Source of the DNA: an uncultured Desulfotignum sp.
Lineage (GTDB): Bacteria > Desulfobacterota > Desulfobacteria > Desulfobacterales > Desulfobacteraceae
NCBI GenBank assembly: GCA_937951975.1
Contig: CALGAJ010000318.1
Coordinates: forward strand, 1 to 5,535
Reading direction: 5' to 3'
DNA: 5,535 bases
A program made the translations under genes and the position numbers. The notes under the pieces were generated by a model. It was not told where the DNA came from. It did not search any database and saw nothing but the letters and a program-made list of their open reading frames with translations. Positions 1 to 5,513 of this stretch are shown piece by piece (the stretch's first letter is position 1; the number at the start of each line of letters is the position of its first letter).

Positions 1-241
1 CCGGCATCTCGTGGTCATAGCCTTCAAAATGGGGGACCTCTTCGATGAGGGTGCGGTATGCATTCGGGGCGGTGGCAAACTTAGAATTGCCCACGCCCTG
101 GTCACACCTTCCACCAAGCGATCCGGAATCTGTTCGGCAATGGTAATGACGGCCGCATCGAATCCGGCATGGTCGATGGACAGCCGAAACGATGTTACAG
201 ACCAGGTCCCAAACCGCATCGGGATGTGGGTAGTTTTCCAT
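1..241 (-). pseudogene. 5' part of an unrecognised gene, apparently frameshifted, cut by the window edge
   Basis: On the minus strand an ATG at 241-239 opens a frame (MENYPHPDAVWDLVCNIVSA) that has no stop before the left edge. From about 180 to 105 this frame reads as an unnatural Arg/Cys/His/Gly-rich string. The frame offset by two bases there gives a normal-looking segment (IDHAGFDAAVITIAEQIP, then DRLVEG). From about 95 to the edge the first frame again looks natural (NSKFATAPNAYRTLIEEV, then PHFEGYDHEMP). This fits two compensating single-base changes, one loss and one gain, near 180 and 85-110, so a decayed gene or sequencing errors. I do not recognise the family. No clear Shine-Dalgarno is seen; only an A-rich stretch precedes the ATG. 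The gene points away from the element and is divergent from the kinase, so the element appears to lie between two divergently transcribed genes. The opposite-strand open frame through here is a shadow. Confidence 0.4.
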
Positions 242-273
242 TTCTTTTTTTATGCTTTTTTTTGTTTAATTTA

Positions 274-289
274 TACAACAAATGTTGTA
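274..289. repeat. Short inverted repeat TACAACA-AA-TGTTGTA left of the transposase
   Basis: A perfect 7-bp dyad with a 2-bp spacer lies about 90 bp before the transposase ATG in AT-rich DNA. Part of it (AACAAATG, 277-284) recurs at 297-304, exactly 20 bp on. The core ACAACA..TGTTGT resembles the centre of the large palindrome at the other side of the element (ACAACATGTTGT, 1911-1922). It may be part of the terIS end or an operator; the sequence alone does not decide. Confidence 0.5.
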
Positions 290-329
290 ATTTTTAAACA
301 AATGGCTGTTGTTTTCATCCTGCATTATT

Positions 330-358
330 CTGACCATCACTCTGGCCGGCCGTATAAC
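330..358 (+). promoter_or_regulatory. Candidate sigma-70 type promoter for the transposase
   Basis: CTGACC (330-335) and TATAAC (353-358) are separated by 17 bp and match the -35 and -10 consensus at 4/6 and 5/6 positions. Transcription would start near 365 and leave a leader of roughly 17 bases before the ATG at 382. This is motif matching only. Confidence 0.35.
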
Positions 359-381
359 AGATTAATTGTATTGATTTAATA

Positions 382-1737
382 ATGGCCCAAATTGACAATC
401 ATCATTTTGATATTTACCAACAGCGTAATCCTAAGGCAAGCGCATATTACAAGTGTGTCGAAAATCATTTTGAAGAGCTGGAAAGGGCCTGGGATGACAT
501 GTACGCATCCCGGTATGGATTCTGGCGCACCTACGTCATGACGGTGATTTACAAATATCTCGACTGTGGAGATCTCCATATAGGATTTGCCAGGGTCCGT
601 TGTGAAGAATGCGGACACGAGTATTTGCTGGCATTTTCCTGCAAACGCAGGCAATTCTGCCCGTCTTGCCATCAGAAACGGGTGATTGAATATGGAGAAT
701 GGCTGTTGACGGAGGTTTTAAAGGATGTCCCTCATCGGCAGTGGGTTTTCAGTATTCCCAAACGACTGCGGATATATTTTCTTTATGACCGGAAACTGCT
801 GGCAAAATTGTCGATCTGTGCCTGGAAAGTGATGAATACATACTTGAAATCTGTCGTTTCCGATGAAACCGGCGTACCTGGTGCCAGTATCGCGGTACAA
901 ACTTACGGGGATTTTTTGAATTTCAATCCGCATCTGCATGCTATCACCACTGATGGCTGTTTTCTTAATGACGGCAGTTTCAAGGCGGCACCAGGTTTTA
1001 TACTGGAGGATCTGGAAAAGATTTTCCAATATGAGGTGCTGAAAATGCTCAAGAAGGAGGGAAAAATTAATGATGCCGTCATTGAGAATATGCTTTCATG
1101 GCGCCATAGTGGTTTCCATGTTTATATCGGTGATAGAATAACACCTTCAGATAAGCTCGGTCTTGGCAACCTGGCCCGTTACATTATCCGGGCCTGTTTT
1201 TCACAGGAGAGAATGGTCTATGTTCCAGTTGAAGACTCAGCAGATGGTATTGCCAAAGTTGTCTACACATCCAAAGACGGGAAGTCCCGGAAAGTTTTTA
1301 CAGCACTGGACTGGTTGGCCAGACTGACGACTCATATTCCGGGGCGGTATGAACAGACGGTAAGGTACTATGGTTGGTATTCGAACAAATCCCGCGGGAT
1401 GAGGAAACAGGCCGGCACGGATGAAACTATCCCTGCTGTTATGCCGAATGATATGTCCTCCAAAGATTCCCGGAAGAACTGGGCACGGCTGATCCAGAAA
1501 ATTTATGAGGTTGATCCGCTTGTGTGCCCCAAATGCCATGGTGAAATGAAAATCATCAGCTTTATCGAAGAATTTGATGTCATTGAAAAGATATTGCGCC
1601 ATCTCAATCTTTGGGACATCCACAACCATGACCCGCCACAGAAGGTTTTCGATTACATTCTTGATCTGGTCTGCGCGTGGTCTTCAGGCTATGATGAGGC
1701 AGACTCCCGGATTCCGGAATTTGAGCACTGGTATTGA
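382..1737 (+). CDS. IS91-family transposase (HUH, Zn-binding N-terminal domain), 451 aa
   Basis: This is the rolling-circle transposase of the element; such enzymes nick single-stranded DNA at the element end and form a 5'-phosphotyrosine link. An N-terminal zinc-binding domain is marked by C74, C77, C87, C93, C96 and H97 (RCEEC...SCKRRQFCPSCH). The HUH metal site is H184-L185-H186 in FNPHLHAITTDG. The catalytic tyrosine is likely Y267 in LARYIIRACFSQERM. A conserved basic/aromatic region (GRYEQTVRYYGWYSNKSRG, about 321-339) and a C-terminal CPKC (382-385) complete the family pattern. IS91 itself is described with two tyrosines (YxxxY); here the position four before Y267 is N263, so the enzyme looks single-tyrosine, as in ISCR elements. 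Length fits an intact family member and no stop or frameshift is seen. No Shine-Dalgarno precedes the ATG, and no other in-frame start occurs back to the stop at 355, so translation is probably weak, which is common for transposases. Confidence 0.9.
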   Translation: MAQIDNHHFDIYQQRNPKASAYYKCVENHFEELERAWDDMYASRYGFWRTYVMTVIYKYLDCGDLHIGFARVRCEECGHEYLLAFSCKRRQFCPSCHQKRVIEYGEWLLTEVLKDVPHRQWVFSIPKRLRIYFLYDRKLLAKLSICAWKVMNTYLKSVVSDETGVPGASIAVQTYGDFLNFNPHLHAITTDGCFLNDGSFKAAPGFILEDLEKIFQYEVLKMLKKEGKINDAVIENMLSWRHSGFHVYIGDRITPSDKLGLGNLARYIIRACFSQERMVYVPVEDSADGIAKVVYTSKDGKSRKVFTALDWLARLTTHIPGRYEQTVRYYGWYSNKSRGMRKQAGTDETIPAVMPNDMSSKDSRKNWARLIQKIYEVDPLVCPKCHGEMKIISFIEEFDVIEKILRHLNLWDIHNHDPPQKVFDYILDLVCAWSSGYDEADSRIPEFEHWY

Positions 1738-1787
1738 TTTTTTTGAAATTGGGTTGAGGGATTACGGTGAGTTATGCTCAAAATCCG

Positions 1788-1810
1788 ATTTATTCTGAAT
1801 TTATTCTGAA
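1788..1810. repeat. Tandem 11-bp repeat (TTTATTCTGAA x2) after the transposase gene
   Basis: TTTATTCTGAA occurs at 1789-1799 and again at 1800-1810, perfect and head to tail. It is in the AT-rich region 3' of the transposase, where IS91-family elements carry their origin end. It could be an iteron-like binding site, or a simple slippage duplication. Confidence 0.5.
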
Positions 1811-1814
1811 CATT

Positions 1815-1843
1815 TTTCAAAATTTTGTCAGGAATTTCAAAAT
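1815..1843. repeat. Spaced 9-bp direct repeat (TTTCAAAAT x2)
   Basis: TTTCAAAAT is at 1815-1823 and 1835-1843, offset by exactly 20 bp, about two helical turns. The sequence is AT-rich, so a chance match is possible. It lies between the tandem 11-mer and the 44-bp palindrome. Confidence 0.35.
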
Positions 1844-1894
1844 ATTTCTTTCTTGTTTTTTTTGATCTTGATTTTTGTCTTGACATAAACTGAC

Positions 1895-1938
1895 CACCCC
1901 TGATACAAGCACAACATGTTGTGCTTGTATCAGGGGTG
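1895..1938. repeat. Perfect 44-bp palindrome at the right edge of the element
   Basis: The left arm CACCCCTGATACAAGCACAA (1895-1914) plus CA is exactly complementary to the right arm 1917-1938, which ends GTATCAGGGGTG. There is no mismatch and no spacer; the centre is between 1916 and 1917. Symmetry stops on both sides (C1894 against C1939). As single-stranded DNA or RNA it would form a 20-bp or longer hairpin with a minimal loop. It ends a few codons before kinase-like coding. Likely roles are the element's origin end, which in this family carries hairpins, or a regulatory dyad of the kinase. It does not look like an ordinary terminator, since the following bases are CAATAATATTTTT rather than an immediate T run. 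The arms contain CAAG/CTTG, one of the tetranucleotides known as IS91 targets; this may be chance. Confidence 0.9.
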
Positions 1939-1947
1939 CAATAATAT
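1919..1947 (+). promoter_or_regulatory. Weak candidate promoter reading out of the element into the kinase
   Basis: TTGTGC (1919-1924, in the right arm of the palindrome) and TAATAT (1942-1947) are 17 bp apart. A second possible pair is TTGATC (1862-1867) and CATAAA (1884-1889), 16 bp apart. Either would transcribe rightward into the kinase-regulator genes. The matches are modest and the region is AT-rich, so this is a low-confidence guess. Confidence 0.2.
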
Positions 1948-2057
1948 TTTTAACTGAAGGGATTTTTGATACTTTCTTTGGCAAAAAGCAAGTTCTTATC
2001 CTTCGGCAGATTGCCGAACAGGCCCGCAAAGAGAGCCAGGAGCGGTATTACCTGCTC
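1941..2057 (+). other. Kinase coding sequence upstream of the first ATG, without a start codon
   Basis: In the frame of the kinase the reading is open from 1884 (stop TGA at 1881-1883). From about 1950 it encodes natural-looking protein: LTEGIFDTFFGKKQVLILRQ, then IAEQARKESQERYYLL, running straight into the PAS domain. The QVLIL...ERYYLL part looks like the helical linker that normally precedes a PAS domain in such kinases. Inside the palindrome (before 1941) the reading is unnatural (TTCCACIRG). No ATG, GTG or TTG occurs in this frame between 1884 and 2058. This suggests a native N-terminus that has been lost or displaced to the left of the element. Confidence 0.6.
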
Positions 2058-3056
2058 ATGGAAGCGGCGCCGGACCCGATCGTCAACTACGACATGGCGG
2101 GCCGGGTCATATATATCAATCCGGCCTTTACCCGGGTGTTCGGCTGGACCCTGGAAGAATGCGCCGGACAAAAGATGGATCATTTTGTGCCCGAGGCCTG
2201 CTGGCCGGAAACCCGGATCATGATCCGCCAGGTGATTTCCGGGGACGGGATTTTTGATGTGGAAACCCGTCGGTATGCCAAGGACGGTCGGCTGGTTGAG
2301 GTGAGCATTTCAGGGGCTTCGGCCTTTGACAGCCGGGGCGGCCTTGCAGGTTCGATCATCATCCTAAGGGACATCACCCGGTCCAGGCGGCTGGAAAAAC
2401 AGGTGATGCAGGCCGGCGACAGGGAGCGGATGAACATCGGACATGAACTCCACGACGACCTCTGTCCCCACCTCATCGGCATTGCCGGGCTGGCTGAGGT
2501 CCTCAGGGACGACCTTGACCAGCGCCGGGATGCCTCAGCCCAACTTGCACAGAAGATCGGGGAGCTCATGGCCGATGCCGTGGACAAGACCCGGCAACTG
2601 GCCCGGGGGCTATGCCCGGTCCACCTGGTGGCCCACGGATTTCAGAATGCCCTGGAGGAAATCCGGGAGCGGTTCGCCTTCCACCCCGGCATACGTTTAA
2701 CCTGCCAAATGGATCCGGATGTGGATATCCCGGACAACACCCTTGCCACCCATCTTTATTATATCGCCCGGGAGGCGGTGAACAATGCGGTCAAGCATTC
2801 AAAGGGCAAAGATATCAGCATTTCACTGACCCGGGAACCAGGCCCCTGCGGCCTGGTCCATTTGAAGGTGACCGACGACGGCCGGGGCATCCCCGAGAGT
2901 GGGCGGGGCGCCGGCATCGGGCTGCAGATCATGGCGTACCGGGCAAAGATCATTGATGCCCAGCTGTTTATTCATTCAGGGCAGACCGGGACCCAGGTCC
3001 ATGCCTGTCTGCCCGTGGACGAAAAGGAGGGGCCGGGCGATGACAGATCCGTCTGA
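2058..3056 (+). CDS. PAS sensor histidine kinase, NarL-partner (HisKA_3) type, probably missing its N-terminus
   Basis: This kinase autophosphorylates on a histidine and passes the phosphate to the regulator encoded next to it. Numbered from ATG 2058 (332 aa): PAS domain about 1-108 (EAAPDPIVNYDMAGRVIYIN ... IILRDIT); HisKA_3 dimerisation domain about 118-185 with the phospho-acceptor H132 in GHELHDDLCPHL; HATPase_c about 225-320 with the N box EAVNNAVKH (239-247), G1 box DDGRGIP (273-279) and G2 box GAGIGLQIM (284-292). All key catalytic residues are present. No membrane segment is visible, so the remaining part would be cytoplasmic. The ATG at 2058 falls at the very edge of the PAS fold, and protein-like coding continues upstream. 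An AGGAG (2038-2042) lies 15 bases before it, rather far. The true start may therefore be lost through the adjacent insertion; product activity is uncertain. The stop overlaps the regulator by 17 bp. Confidence 0.85.
   Translation: MEAAPDPIVNYDMAGRVIYINPAFTRVFGWTLEECAGQKMDHFVPEACWPETRIMIRQVISGDGIFDVETRRYAKDGRLVEVSISGASAFDSRGGLAGSIIILRDITRSRRLEKQVMQAGDRERMNIGHELHDDLCPHLIGIAGLAEVLRDDLDQRRDASAQLAQKIGELMADAVDKTRQLARGLCPVHLVAHGFQNALEEIRERFAFHPGIRLTCQMDPDVDIPDNTLATHLYYIAREAVNNAVKHSKGKDISISLTREPGPCGLVHLKVTDDGRGIPESGRGAGIGLQIMAYRAKIIDAQLFIHSGQTGTQVHACLPVDEKEGPGDDRSV
3024..3030 (+). promoter_or_regulatory. Ribosome binding site AAGGAGG of the response regulator
   Basis: AAGGAGG lies inside the 3' end of the kinase gene, 9 bases before ATG 3040. 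It fixes that ATG as the regulator start, against in-frame ATGs further upstream (from 2899) that would add a low-complexity stretch read out of frame from the kinase gene. The arrangement favours translational coupling of kinase and regulator. Confidence 0.8.
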
Positions 3057-3705
3057 AAAAATCAGGATCGTGATTGTTGACGACCATCCCATATTCTGTC
3101 TGGGCATGAGCGAACTGATCAACCGGGAGCCGGACCTGGTGGTGTCGGCCTGCCCGGATACGGCGGACAAAGCCCGGGAAATCGTTCAAAATGAACGGCC
3201 GGATTTGATGATCGTGGACATTTCCCTGGCCGAGAGCAACGGCATCGACCTGGTGGAGGATATCAGCCGGGCATATCCGGACCTGCCCATGCTGGTGTTG
3301 TCCATGTATGACGATGCCATGTATGCGGAACGTGCCCTGATGGCCGGGGCCAGGGGATATGTGATGAAGCAGCGGGCCATCGCCCAGGTGGTGGCGGCCG
3401 TTCGCCAGGTGCTCTCTGGAAATATTTATGCCAGCGACCGGGTCAAGGAAAAGATGCTCAACCGGATGATATCCAAACGATCCCCGGCTTACGGCGCCAG
3501 CCTGGATGCCCTGACCAACCGGGAACTGGAGGTGTTCCGACTCATGGGAGAGGGGCTGGACTCCAAGGAGATCGCCTCCCGGCTCAACCTCAGCATGAAA
3601 ACCATCGGCACCCACCGGGAAAAGATCAAAGAGAAACTCAACCTCAAGCATTACACCGAACTGGTGAAGGCCGCGGTCCACTGGGTCCATGAGATGAAAA
3701 AATAG
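3040..3705 (+). CDS. NarL/FixJ-family response regulator (REC + LuxR-type HTH), 221 aa
   Basis: This is a DNA-binding response regulator, activated by phosphorylation from the kinase encoded just upstream. The receiver domain (about 7-125) has the acidic pair D14-D15 (IVDDHP), phospho-acceptor D60 (LMIVDIS), the switch Ser S88 (LVLSMYD) and K110 (GYVMK). A linker of about 30 residues leads to a LuxR-type helix-turn-helix (about 155-215): LTNRELEVFRLMGEGLDSKE, then IASRLNLSMKTIGTHREKI. Length and all signature residues are normal, so the protein looks intact. It overlaps the kinase by 17 bp and has a strong ribosome binding site, so the two are one operon. Targets are unknown; the nearby acyl-CoA synthetase gene is the obvious candidate by position only. 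Dyads that might serve as binding sites are found at 3838-3889 and, less likely, in the 1895-1938 palindrome. Confidence 0.93.
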   Translation: MTDPSEKIRIVIVDDHPIFCLGMSELINREPDLVVSACPDTADKAREIVQNERPDLMIVDISLAESNGIDLVEDISRAYPDLPMLVLSMYDDAMYAERALMAGARGYVMKQRAIAQVVAAVRQVLSGNIYASDRVKEKMLNRMISKRSPAYGASLDALTNRELEVFRLMGEGLDSKEIASRLNLSMKTIGTHREKIKEKLNLKHYTELVKAAVHWVHEMKK

Positions 3706-3837
3706 GGCAGACGCCGGGCCAACAAGGACATCTCCCCTCGATTCAAAACTGATTTTGTAGGTTTTGGGCCTAGTCGGATTCAGACCGGCGGCCATGGCAA
3801 TATGGGCCCCTGACCGATTGAATCTTAAACGTCATTA

Positions 3838-3889
3838 TTGTTAATGGTTACAAGGCGTTTCATCTTACCTTAGGATAATCCATTAACAA
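3838..3889 (+). promoter_or_regulatory. 10-bp perfect inverted repeat in the leader of the acyl-CoA synthetase gene
   Basis: TTGTTAATGG (3838-3847) and CCATTAACAA (3880-3889) are exact reverse complements, separated by 32 bases. Inside, AAGG (3852-3855) can pair with CCTT (3868-3871). The right arm ends on the first two bases of the AAGGAGG ribosome binding site (3888-3894), so an RNA stem here could limit ribosome access; on DNA it could be two half-sites of an operator. A weak promoter-like pair, TTACAA (3848-3853) and TAGGAT (3871-3876) with 17 bp between, lies inside the loop; if real, the full RNA stem would not be made from that promoter. The rest of the gap (3706-3837) holds only small imperfect dyads such as CAAAACTGATTTTG (3744-3757). 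I see no clear terminator after the regulator. Confidence 0.45.
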
Positions 3890-3894
3890 GGAGG
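3888..3894 (+). promoter_or_regulatory. Ribosome binding site AAGGAGG of the acyl-CoA synthetase
   Basis: AAGGAGG is 8 bases before ATG 3903, an ideal distance, and supports that start. It touches the right arm of the 3838-3889 inverted repeat. Confidence 0.8.
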
Positions 3895-3902
3895 ATTCAA
3901 TC

Positions 3903-5513
3903 ATGCCAGACCAATCCGTCAATTACGATCTGCTCAGCCCCACCAATTTTCTTGCCCGGAGTGTGGAGGTCTTTCCGGACAAAACCGCAGTGGTTTACAA
4001 TGACACATCCTATACCTGGACGGCGTTCCAGGACCGGGTGTTTCGCCTGGCCAACGCCCTTAAGGCCAGGGGCATCGGGGCAGGGGACAAGGTGGCCTTT
4101 GTCTGCCCCAATATCCCGCCCATGCTCGAAGCCCACTATGCCGTGCCCCTGCTCGGGGCGGCCCTGGTTTCCATCAACATTCGGCTGTCTGCCGGTGAAA
4201 TGGCCTATATCATCAATCATTGTGATGCCAAGGCCGTGTTCGCGGACAATGAATTCGGCAAGGTGGTGGCCACTGTCGCATCGGAACTCACGGCCGTGGA
4301 CACCTTCGTGAACATCTGCGACATCGACGATTCAATGCCCCTGAACGGACCGGAGTACGAACGCCTGCTCGAGGACAGTCCCCCGGATCCCGTAAGTCTG
4401 ACCATCACCGACGAGCGGGATGTGATTTCCATCAATTATACATCCGGCACCACCGGCAGGCCCAAAGGGGTCATGTACCATCACCGCGGGGCCTACCTCA
4501 ATGCCATCGGCGAGCAGCTGGAATTCAAGACTCGGGCGGACAGCAAATATCTGTGGACCCTGCCGATGTTCCACTGCAACGGCTGGTGTTTTACCTGGGG
4601 CATCACTGCCATGGGCGCTACCCATGTCTGCCTGAGAAAGGTGGAGCCGGCCGAGATCTACAACATCATCGAAGCCGAAGGCATCACCCATCTTTGCGCA
4701 GCCCCCACCATACTCATCGGCATGAGCGTCTATGCCAAGGAGAATCAGATCCAGCTTTCCCACGGCCTGGAAATCATGACCGCCGGCGCCCCGCCGGCGC
4801 CAACGGTGATCCAGAACATGGAAAGCATCGGTGCCAATATCACACAGACCTACGGCCTCACCGAAGTGTTCGGCCCCCATTCGGTCTGCCAGTGGCAGGA
4901 GAAATGGAATGAGCTGGACCCCGCGGTCCGGGCCGGGATCAAAGCCCGCCAGGGGGTCCCCTATATTGTTGCCGAGCATATGGATGTGGTGGACCCCATC
5001 ACCATGGCACCGGTGCCCAGGGACGGGGCCACCATGGGGGAAATCGTCATGCGGGGCAACAATGTGATGCTCGGCTATTACAAGGATGAGGCGGCCACGG
5101 CGGAAGCCTTTAAAGGCGGGTGGTTCCATTCCGGGGACCTGGCCGTGATGCACCCGGACAACTATGTCCAGATCATGGACCGGAAAAAGGACATCATCAT
5201 CTCGGGCGGGGAAAACATCTCCACCGTTGAAATTGAAAATGTGCTCTATACCCACCCGGATGTGCTTGAGGTGGCGGTGATCCCGGTACCCGACGAAAAA
5301 TGGGGAGAGGTGCCCAAAGCCTTTATCGTGCCCCATAACGGTACCACGCCCGATACAGGGGAGATTATCCGGTTCTGCAAGGAAAAACTGGCCCGGTTCA
5401 AGGCGCCCAAGCACATTGAATTCGGGGCCCTTCCCAAAACCGCCACCGGTAAAATCCAGAAGTTCAAGCTCAGGGAAAAGGAATGGGAAGGTCATGACCG
5501 CATGGTCAATTAA
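3903..5513 (+). CDS. Acyl-CoA synthetase, AMP-forming (ANL superfamily), 536 aa
   Basis: The enzyme activates a carboxylic acid with ATP to an acyl-adenylate and transfers the acyl group to CoA; cytoplasmic. Signature motifs are all present: the phosphate-binding loop YTSGTTGRPKG (179-189), TYGLTE (316-321), HSGDLA (409-414), the hinge region DRKKDIIISGGENIS (426-440) and the C-terminal catalytic Lys K517 in PKTATGKIQK (511-520). The stretch LPMFHCNGWCFTWG (220-233) is typical of the fatty/medium-chain acyl-CoA synthetase branch that also contains plant AAE-type and methylmercaptopropionate-CoA ligases. The true substrate cannot be read from sequence; fatty, branched or aromatic acids are all possible. 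The length is normal and the start is supported by a strong ribosome binding site. The gap of 197 bp after the regulator suggests its own promoter, though read-through is possible because no terminator is seen. The last 22 bases of the window after the stop are T-rich with no visible stem. Confidence 0.93.
   Translation: MPDQSVNYDLLSPTNFLARSVEVFPDKTAVVYNDTSYTWTAFQDRVFRLANALKARGIGAGDKVAFVCPNIPPMLEAHYAVPLLGAALVSINIRLSAGEMAYIINHCDAKAVFADNEFGKVVATVASELTAVDTFVNICDIDDSMPLNGPEYERLLEDSPPDPVSLTITDERDVISINYTSGTTGRPKGVMYHHRGAYLNAIGEQLEFKTRADSKYLWTLPMFHCNGWCFTWGITAMGATHVCLRKVEPAEIYNIIEAEGITHLCAAPTILIGMSVYAKENQIQLSHGLEIMTAGAPPAPTVIQNMESIGANITQTYGLTEVFGPHSVCQWQEKWNELDPAVRAGIKARQGVPYIVAEHMDVVDPITMAPVPRDGATMGEIVMRGNNVMLGYYKDEAATAEAFKGGWFHSGDLAVMHPDNYVQIMDRKKDIIISGGENISTVEIENVLYTHPDVLEVAVIPVPDEKWGEVPKAFIVPHNGTTPDTGEIIRFCKEKLARFKAPKHIEFGALPKTATGKIQKFKLREKEWEGHDRMVN

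Larger units (their letters stand above)
245..1940 (+). mobile_element. IS91-family insertion element (ends approximate)
   Basis: The segment holds one IS91-type HUH transposase gene and is clearly AT-richer than the GC-rich genes on both sides, with T/A runs in both flanks (about 241-300 and 1735-1890). IS91-family elements have no terminal inverted repeats and make no target duplication. They move by rolling-circle transposition from an origin end (oriIS, 3' of the transposase) to a terminator end (terIS, 5' of it). I see no matching terminal inverted repeats, which agrees. The limits given are inferred: the left from the change to AT-rich sequence next to the minus-strand start codon, the right from the end of the 44-bp palindrome just before kinase-like coding resumes. 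True ends could differ by tens of bases. No passenger gene is seen. Confidence 0.6.

Noticed and set aside
11..379. Open frame of 122 codons on the plus strand across the left edge
   Set aside because: It runs opposite to the better minus-strand coding pattern, then through an AT-rich non-coding flank that gives a run of Phe and Ile; no ribosome binding site and no recognisable domain.
1895..1950. The palindrome as an ordinary rho-independent terminator
   Set aside because: The T-rich part begins several bases after the stem (CAATAATATTTTT), the stem is unusually long and perfect with almost no loop, and it lies about 160 bp after the transposase stop; a terminator role cannot be excluded but is not the best reading.
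2899..3039. N-terminal extension of the response regulator to an ATG at 2899
   Set aside because: The extension is the kinase gene read out of frame, while ATG 3040 has an ideal AAGGAGG 9 bases upstream and starts right before the receiver domain.
3744..3757. Small hairpin CAAAA-CTGA-TTTTG after the regulator as a terminator
   Set aside because: The stem is only five mostly A-T pairs and is not followed by a T run.
4781..4801. Two copies of CGCCGGCGCC one base apart, able to form a strong hairpin
   Set aside because: They encode the TAGAPPAP segment expected in this enzyme family, so GC-rich codon use explains them.
4332..5495. Long minus-strand open frame (387 codons) opposite the acyl-CoA synthetase
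   Set aside because: It is an antisense shadow caused by high GC in the third position of the synthetase gene; His/Gly/Asp-rich composition and no domain. The same holds for the 275-codon minus frame opposite the regulator (2968-3795).
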